Of a stretch of DNA of 10,538 nt, positions 6,855 through 10,538 are shown in pieces. The stretch lies in NCBI GenBank assembly GCA_003509235.1, contig DONH01000370.1, positions 3,118 through 13,655 of the forward strand, written 5' to 3'. The stretch is from Planctomycetaceae bacterium (GTDB taxonomy: Bacteria > Planctomycetota > Planctomycetia > Pirellulales > UBA1268). Position numbers and translations under genes: made by a program. Within the stretch, counting starts at the first letter, position 1. The number at the start of each line of letters is the position of its first letter. The notes beneath the pieces were generated by a model that had not been told where the DNA came from, did not search any database, and saw only the letters and a list, made by a program, of their open reading frames with translations.

Positions 6855-7324
6855 TAAAGCGGACCCTTCCATCAATACTTCTAAAAGAAGGTGTATCGAG
6901 GAGTGCAATCATTCACCAACGACACAGAAGGCGACCGAGGCAAACCGACCACATTCATTTATCGATATAAAAACGCGCAGACCAACAACTGAAAAATCAT
7001 GGTGTAACCTTCCCAATTTGTCTCGACCACCGCCTAGGCCTATCGCTAGATTTCACGTCTTTACTTTCCTGTAAACGGAGAAAATGGATGAAAAGTAACA
7101 AAACAACAGGTACCTATCAGGCATCTAGCGACTGCCACCGTGTGAGGAAGCGACAATGAAAAATAGGGAGTGATATTTTTTTTGCCTTTCTTCGGGCAAT
7201 TTAATGAGGCGCGCAGTAGAAGTACCCCTGCCAATTATCGATCTTGATGGTAGAATTCTCGCGCAGAGGTTCCAATTGGACAATTTCGTTCAGTTGCACG
7301 CTGCTTAACTTTTTAGGAAATACA
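6855..7324. other. Long gap holding the cspA leader
   Basis: No supported gene. The downstream part should contain the promoter and long 5' leader of the cold-shock gene, as is common for cspA-type genes. A small stem, TTGCC (7182-7186) with GGCAA (7195-7199), follows a run of eight Ts. A five-codon frame MKNRE (7156-7173) preceded by GAGGAAG ends just before that T-run; I regard it as probably accidental. ATG- or GTG-started frames that run through into the cold-shock gene start too early compared with the family. Confidence 0.5.
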
Positions 7325-7528
7325 ATGGCCGAAGGCACTATTAAGCGACTTACTGACAAAGGTTTTGGATTCATCGACGTTGGTACTAACAAAGACTTGT
7401 TCTTTCATTCCAGCAGTGTTGAAGGAACCACTTACAACGAACTTCGTGAAGGACAACGCGTTACTTTCAACGAAGCACAAGGGCAAAAAGGCCCTTGTGC
7501 GGAGAACGTTCAACTCGCCAACGAATAA
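7325..7528 (+). CDS. CspA-family cold-shock protein
   Basis: A 67-residue single-domain cold-shock protein that binds single-stranded RNA or DNA and prevents RNA secondary structure. It shows the family N-terminus (MAEGTIKRL), the RNP1 motif KGFGFI (12-17) and RNP2 as DLFFHSS (24-30), then GQRVTF and the closing GPCAENV. Length and motif spacing are standard. The start is the ATG at 7325, with AGGA at 7315-7318; an earlier in-frame ATG at 7244 would add an unrelated 27-residue extension. A Cys stands where family members often have Arg or a hydrophobic residue near the end (GPCAENV). The coding sequence for AQGQKGPCA forms a perfect 10-bp hairpin, listed separately. The gene stands alone with large gaps on both sides. 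Confidence 0.95.
   Translation: MAEGTIKRLTDKGFGFIDVGTNKDLFFHSSSVEGTTYNELREGQRVTFNEAQGQKGPCAENVQLANE
7475..7500 (+). repeat. Perfect 10-bp hairpin inside the cold-shock gene
   Basis: GCACAAGGGC (7475-7484) and GCCCTTGTGC (7491-7500) are exact reverse complements around the loop AAAAAG. The structure lies 28 bases before the stop codon and is GC-rich, so it should be stable in mRNA. It overlaps codons for a less conserved loop of the protein, where codon choice is free. It lacks a following T-run, so it is not a normal intrinsic terminator. Confidence 0.7.
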
Positions 7529-8196
7529 AAAATGAAACTGCCTGGCTGAACGTATCCCTTTCTAGCACCTTTGAGAGCTAACCGGCATTCACCAATTGAG
7601 ATTGCCTATTCAAAAATTTGCAGGCTGGGATCAGCAACACATAAGCAGATTCTGTTTGTCAAACGTTTCTAGAGGAGATGCTAAATACGTCTTTAATGCT
7701 ATGCATGTCTGTGCCTATCCGAACAAAAATGTGCGGCCTGACGGGCAAAATCTGAAGACTAATGAAATACGAGTCTGTTAAGAACAAAAATGGTATATTC
7801 TTACACTCTTTGTATCTAAAAGTACCAAAAGTTGAGAAGCTGCGCAGAGCAGGATTGTGTATTGCCCTCATATTCGTCCTGTATTAATGAGCAACCCGTT
7901 ACAAACCCAATCTCGTGGGCGTGTCAATTGCTGAAGCTGGGGGTACCGTTTATAGATTCGCGATGACTGCCAAAGCCGTTCTGCAGCAGCAAGAACGTTG
8001 TTTGGCAAGTCAACTGCCCGACAGTAGTAGTTGGTGTCGTAGAGCCCACCAGGGATGACCAGCAAGGACAGACCAATACACCTACCAGGCGTAATACTGG
8101 ATCCATACTTTTTCTCTCTAGTGTGGTAGCTCCTCTGAAACTTTATCATCGTCCCTGCGAGTGGGCTTTCTTGTGCATAGTCTGTAAACTGCACGC
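7529..8196. other. Long gap without a supported gene
   Basis: No reading frame has both a good ribosome site and convincing composition. The best candidate is on the minus strand, ending at 7868. From an ATG at 8149 (AGGG three bases upstream) it gives about 93 residues, including a stretch LYDTNYYCRAVDLPNNVLAA. I do not recognise it, and competing frames of similar length overlap it. A TTG-started plus-strand frame at 7596 looks accidental. No clear terminator follows the cold-shock gene. Confidence 0.4.
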
Positions 8197-8445
8197 ATGC
8201 GAGATGATCCACTAAAAGATGTAATCGAAGACGATGATTTCCGTTGTGGCGAAGACGGAGTGACACAAGGAGCCTATGTAGGGAAATACGGCGACTCGAA
8301 AGTATTCCCTAAAGATGGTGAAAATTATATTCCGTCTACCGAATTGCGTTTTTCCGCATTTACAACTTCCTCACTCTTCGCCTGCCTTATTGTCATGGTT
8401 ATAAGTGCAATATTTTTAATCTGCATGTTTTTCGGTTTTGTTTAA
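8197..8445 (+). CDS. Hypothetical small protein with C-terminal membrane helix
   Basis: An 82-residue protein of unknown family. The first half is acidic and soluble (KDVIEDDDFRCGEDG, then GAYVGKYGDSKVF). Residues 56-82 are one strongly hydrophobic helix ending almost at the C-terminus, so it would be tail-anchored with its N-terminal part facing the cytoplasm, if the positive charge at R51 is a guide. The composition is convincing for a real gene, but the ribosome site is weak: no clear purine run lies within 12 bases of the ATG at 8197. It sits 94 bases ahead of the deiodinase-like gene on the same strand, separated by a perfect dyad, so the two may or may not share a transcript. Confidence 0.55.
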   Translation: MRDDPLKDVIEDDDFRCGEDGVTQGAYVGKYGDSKVFPKDGENYIPSTELRFSAFTTSSLFACLIVMVISAIFLICMFFGFV

Positions 8446-8464
8446 CCCATGAAAGGCGATTCAT

Positions 8465-8493
8465 CAGAATATCATATTTTATCTGATATTCTG
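8465..8493. promoter_or_regulatory. AT-rich perfect dyad, operator or RNA hairpin
   Basis: CAGAATATCA (8465-8474) and TGATATTCTG (8484-8493) are exact reverse complements around a 9-base spacer (TATTTTATC). It lies 19 bases after the stop of the small membrane-protein gene and 46 bases before the ATG of the deiodinase-like gene. No T-run follows, so a simple intrinsic terminator is unlikely. An operator for a dimeric regulator, or an RNA stem in the leader of the next gene, fits better. Confidence 0.45.
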
Positions 8494-8539
8494 GACTACG
8501 TAGCCACCACACCATCACATCCATACGGGGGAGCAAAAG

Positions 8540-9229
8540 ATGATGCTTAACGTATACAAATTCAATCAGTTTTTCGTGAAGTATCGCTGTATCAGATTCA
8601 TCGCAATTATCTGTTGTTATTTCATTTGTTCGGATTTGGTGGTTCAAGTCGCTCAGGCTCAGCCTCCCGGGTTTGGGGGAGCTGGACGACCTGCTCGGAA
8701 TCAAGGGGTGTTACGCAACGGGGATGACGCCCCAGATTTTACACTCCATTCATACGATGAATCCCAAGTCATTACCCTTTCTGATCTTCGTGGGAAGCCC
8801 AGTGTATTAGTGTTTGGTAGTTGTACGTGTCCCCCATTTGTCCGTAGCACATCGATGATAAATTCACTTTACGATGAGTATCATAAAGACGTGAACTTCC
8901 TCATGATTTACATTCGAGAAGCTCATCCCATTGGTGGGAGGGAGGTGCCGAATAATCAATTTACGGTGAACGCTCCAACGACACTCAGCGAGCGTTGTGA
9001 ATTGGTCGAAGATTTCAATGATCGAATTCAGATGCGGATGCCAATAGTCGTCGACACCATTGATGATGCTGTGGCAGATGTCTATGCCCCATGGCCGAAT
9101 CGTCTGGTTGTTGTGGATGCAAATGGAAAAATTGTTGATGTAGGCATTGCTGCCGCAGGAGGGACTCGAGAGTCAAGCAGGCAGTTACCAGCCCTTCTGG
9201 ATCGTCTTTTGGAAAATAAAGATGAATGA
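8540..9229 (+). CDS. Exported deiodinase-like thioredoxin-fold protein (Cys form)
   Basis: A 229-residue thioredoxin-fold protein related to the iodothyronine deiodinase family. After a basic, hydrophobic N-terminus (cleavage likely after VAQAQA, about residue 40) and a Gly/Pro/Arg-rich linker comes the redoxin domain: DDAPDFTLHSYD (62-73), LSDLRGKPSVLVFGS (80-94), the active site GSCTCPPF (93-100), YIREAHP (124-130), MPIVVDTIDDAVADVYAPWPNRL (167-189, family-typical D-D-A and W-P) and VVDANGKIVDVG (191-202). Animal deiodinases carry selenocysteine where Cys97 stands, in the same G-S-C-T-x-P-P-F context. The protein probably does thiol or peroxide chemistry in the periplasm; real dehalogenation is unproven in bacteria of this type. 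The start is ATG 8540 (ATG 8543 is equivalent), with GGGGGAG at 8527-8533. A damaged small secreted-protein gene follows after 72 bases. Confidence 0.87.
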   Translation: MMLNVYKFNQFFVKYRCIRFIAIICCYFICSDLVVQVAQAQPPGFGGAGRPARNQGVLRNGDDAPDFTLHSYDESQVITLSDLRGKPSVLVFGSCTCPPFVRSTSMINSLYDEYHKDVNFLMIYIREAHPIGGREVPNNQFTVNAPTTLSERCELVEDFNDRIQMRMPIVVDTIDDAVADVYAPWPNRLVVVDANGKIVDVGIAAAGGTRESSRQLPALLDRLLENKDE

Positions 9230-9301
9230 AAATGAGAATGATGTGCCTAGTATGCAGTAAAGTTGATCCATCAGGCTATCAGTTCCAAGTAGTGGGGATT
9301 G

Positions 9302-9695
9302 ATGAGATTATTAATTGCTGTTGCCCTCGTTCTTTTTATTTTTTGGTGAGTGTTCACACAAAGTAACCATAGAGGATTTAGAAAGTCTTTAAATCCAAAC
9401 AATAACTCAAGGCAGTGCTGGCGAAATTCGTGGAATCACTGCTGACGAGGTTATAAAAATTTGTGGCAAGCCCGATAAAGAATTTTTGCCGGGAAACGGG
9501 GCCGCCGCTTTTCTTTTTTTTGCGTACTCCGTAGACAGAAAAAGTTATTCTCTCCGATTAGAAGGCCGCTATGATTCTGACCATAAGTTGTCGACCGAAC
9601 TAGTACAGTCTGAATGGCTCATAAAAGACCTACTTTGGAGGTTGAATGGGCTGTGTAGAATAATGGGAGTTCGTTTGCCTGATGATTGGCAATAA
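9302..9695 (+). pseudogene. Small secreted protein gene, frameshift plus in-frame stop
   Basis: ATG at 9302 (GGGGAT ahead of it) opens a signal-peptide-like start, MRLLIAVALVLFIF, then stops at 9347. Removing one T from the run at 9339-9344 moves into the frame GECSHKVTIEDLESL, with a Cys after the hydrophobic stretch as in a lipoprotein. That frame meets TAA at 9390-9392, and from 9393 continues to 9695 with ITADEVIKICGKPDKEFL and later KSYSLRLEGRYDSDHKLSTE. Restored, it would be about 130 residues. The D-E-V-x-x-x-x-G-K-P-D pattern followed by strands faintly recalls SmpA/BamE-type small lipoproteins, but I do not claim that family. A TTG at 9486 could start a 69-residue protein, but it has no ribosome site and would begin mid-domain. 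The gene may once have followed the deiodinase-like gene in an operon. Confidence 0.55.
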
Positions 9696-9713
9696 AATGT
9701 AACTATAAACACG

Positions 9714-9765
9714 GCGGCAACGAATACAAGCTGCCGCAATCCTTCTGCTCAACGCCGGTGGCGTT
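9714..9765. repeat. Two short hairpins after the broken small gene
   Basis: GCGGCA (9714-9719) pairs with TGCCGC (9732-9737), and AACGCC (9751-9756) pairs with GGCGTT (9760-9765) around GGT. They begin 19 bases after the stop at 9695. The second is followed by TCCCC rather than a T-run, so intrinsic termination is only possible, not shown. They may also be part of a larger fold reaching GCGTTAGGC at 9831-9839. Confidence 0.35.
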
Positions 9766-9884
9766 TCCCCTCGCAACCCAACGCCTTCCTGACCGTCCCA
9801 GCGAGATTCACCAGATTGCAATTGCATATTGCGTTAGGCCGACCCATTTTGAGTCAGTGCAGCGAAATGCAGTAAATTTTACTT

Positions 9885-9923
9885 CACTGGTAATAACACT
9901 ACGAAACCAGTGTCTTTCTGGTT
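9885..9923. repeat. Three mutually pairing arms (alternative hairpins)
   Basis: CACTGGT (9885-9891) is the exact complement of ACCAGTG (9906-9912). The same middle arm, read as AACCAG (9905-9910), is also the exact complement of CTGGTT (9918-9923). The two stems therefore exclude each other. No gene starts just downstream on either strand, so a role as an attenuator is not supported by position. Confidence 0.4.
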
Positions 9924-10050
9924 CACACGATTTTTGGCACGGCGTTTGTTTGACGCACAAGCCATCGGCAAACGCAAGTCGCTACCAAAAAGGCCAGAAT
10001 CCCAAGCACTACCAAAAAAACCAAAGATAAACCCCCCAAAGTTTCTTGAA

Positions 10051-10518
10051 TTAAGCGAGCCGCATCATTGCTTTGTTAGCACGTTTAGCCAAGCTGGCAA
10101 TCTGCTCTGCTGTCATCTCGGGCATTTCTCTACCGTACGCAGCTTCCTCAAAAGCTGGAATCCTAGCTTCGGCTGCAGCCGTTACCCTATCCAACTTAGC
10201 GGACAGGGAAGGGTGAAGCTCACGAGCTTTAGCTATGCCTTTATTAGATAGCTTCACGCTTTTGTTCGAGGCGCACCAGTGGCAAGTATCACCAATGAGT
10301 AGACCTCGCTCTATCAGCCGTTTAACTGTTTTTGAGGCCACAACTTCAGCTGAAGCGGTGCGTTCCCCAGCACCAGCTAGAGCTACTATGTTAGCCATAG
10401 ATAGAGTGTCATCGAGCCTTCGCATTCGCTTACGCCAGAGTGAGTGCCTGTGCTTTATTTCAACCTCTAAGCTACTTTTTAGAACGCTTTTCTGTAAGTC
10501 TGATAATCCTCTAGCCAT
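10051..10518 (-). CDS. Winged-helix-like protein, MARGLS-type N-terminus
   Basis: A 155-residue basic protein with no signal peptide. The N-terminus MARGLSDLQKSVLK resembles a group of winged-helix-like proteins that start M-A-R-G-L-S-x-L-Q and are seen in several environmental bacteria, often in accessory DNA; that link is from memory of the pattern. Residues 55-100 look like the recognition part: an alanine-rich helix (TASAEVVASKTVKRLIERG), then a hairpin containing CHWC (79-82) and VKLSNKGIAKARELH. The S-x-T-V-x-R-L-x-x-R-G-L-L pattern is typical of a wing-preceding helix. The C-terminal third is helical and charged. The start is supported by AGGGGA at 10526-10531, seven bases upstream. 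A DNA-binding or regulatory role is an inference. C-x-x-C is too isolated to call a zinc site. Confidence 0.65.
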   Translation of the reverse strand: MARGLSDLQKSVLKSSLEVEIKHRHSLWRKRMRRLDDTLSMANIVALAGAGERTASAEVVASKTVKRLIERGLLIGDTCHWCASNKSVKLSNKGIAKARELHPSLSAKLDRVTAAAEARIPAFEEAAYGREMPEMTAEQIASLAKRANKAMMRLA

Positions 10519-10538
10519 TGCTGAATCCCCTACGATTA

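Larger units (their letters stand above)
9696..10050. other. Gene-free stretch rich in inverted repeats
   Basis: No frame here is convincing. The stretch holds several short perfect inverted repeats (listed separately) and a GTTAGGC (9833-9839) that fits the integron core consensus GTTRRRY. Towards 10020 there are A and C runs. Two converging genes end on either side, so terminators are expected here, but no stem followed by a clear T-run was found. Confidence 0.4.

Noticed and set aside
7156..7173. Five-codon leader peptide MKNRE before the cold-shock gene
   Set aside because: It has a purine-rich site ahead, but it is too short to judge, contains no regulatory codon run and has no attenuator stem pair.
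7182..7199. Possible intrinsic terminator between the NHL and cold-shock genes
   Set aside because: The stem is only five pairs, the long T-run comes before it rather than after it on the plus strand, and on the minus strand it is followed by A's.
7244..7324. Upstream in-frame ATG giving a 94-residue cold-shock protein
   Set aside because: The family begins at MAEGTIKRL, a good AGGA site precedes the ATG at 7325, and the added 27 residues resemble no CspA extension.
7868..8266. A 132-codon minus-strand frame in the gap after the cold-shock gene
   Set aside because: It overlaps the better-supported small membrane-protein gene; a shorter form from 8149 remains possible, but nothing in it is recognised.
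9686..10251. Overlapping plus-strand frames opposite the winged-helix-like gene
   Set aside because: They are shadow frames with low-complexity Lys/Pro/Ser content and no ribosome site; the minus-strand gene explains the region better.

Overview
The window looks like a piece of a planctomycete chromosome, probably from an aquatic or marine member. This rests on the gene mix rather than on any marker gene: a formylglycine-type sulfatase, an FG-GAP/VCBS propeller lipoprotein, a secreted NHL-repeat propeller, a stand-alone LssY C-terminal domain protein, a deiodinase-like thioredoxin-fold protein and a very small cold-shock protein. GC is near even by eye, and gaps between genes are long. There is no rRNA, tRNA, CRISPR array, complete insertion sequence or recognisable phage gene.

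Layout. 1-314 has no gene. 315-802 (+) is a sulfatase gene broken by a one-base frameshift exactly at the catalytic motif and cut off after about a third of its length. It runs tail to tail into 811-1968 (-), a seven-bladed FG-GAP lipoprotein. That start codon overlaps by four bases (ATGA) the stop of a leftover C-terminal fragment (1965-2156, -) resembling prenyltransferase/squalene-cyclase repeat proteins. Divergent from these is 2270-3556 (+), a UMF1-type MFS transporter whose first 67 codons lie upstream of its first ATG, so it apparently starts at AUU. Next come 3938-4690 (+), a secreted LssY_C protein; 4803-5162 (-), an unknown cytoplasmic protein; and 5417-5663 (-), a small membrane protein split over two frames.

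5823-6854 (+) is an exported six-bladed NHL propeller behind two leader hairpins. 7325-7528 (+) is a CspA-like protein with a perfect 10-bp hairpin inside its coding sequence. 8197-8445 (+) is a small tail-anchored-like protein. An AT-rich perfect dyad (8465-8493) separates it from 8540-9229 (+), a periplasmic iodothyronine-deiodinase-like protein with Cys at the selenocysteine position. 9302-9695 (+) is a small secreted-protein gene with a frameshift and a stop. 9696-10050 is rich in inverted repeats, and 10051-10518 (-) is a winged-helix-like protein.

How the parts relate. I see no single pathway or defence system. The sulfatase, FG-GAP and cyclase-like remnants suggest an eroding cluster for secreted proteins, perhaps once used in sulfated-polysaccharide breakdown. 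At least three coding regions carry frameshifts or stops, one has lost its canonical start, and one survives only as a C-terminal piece. That points to a decaying accessory region, or partly to assembly or sequencing errors. The most informative oddities are the AUU-start transporter, the FGly-site frameshift, the deiodinase-like active site, and the hairpins in cspA and ahead of the deiodinase-like gene.
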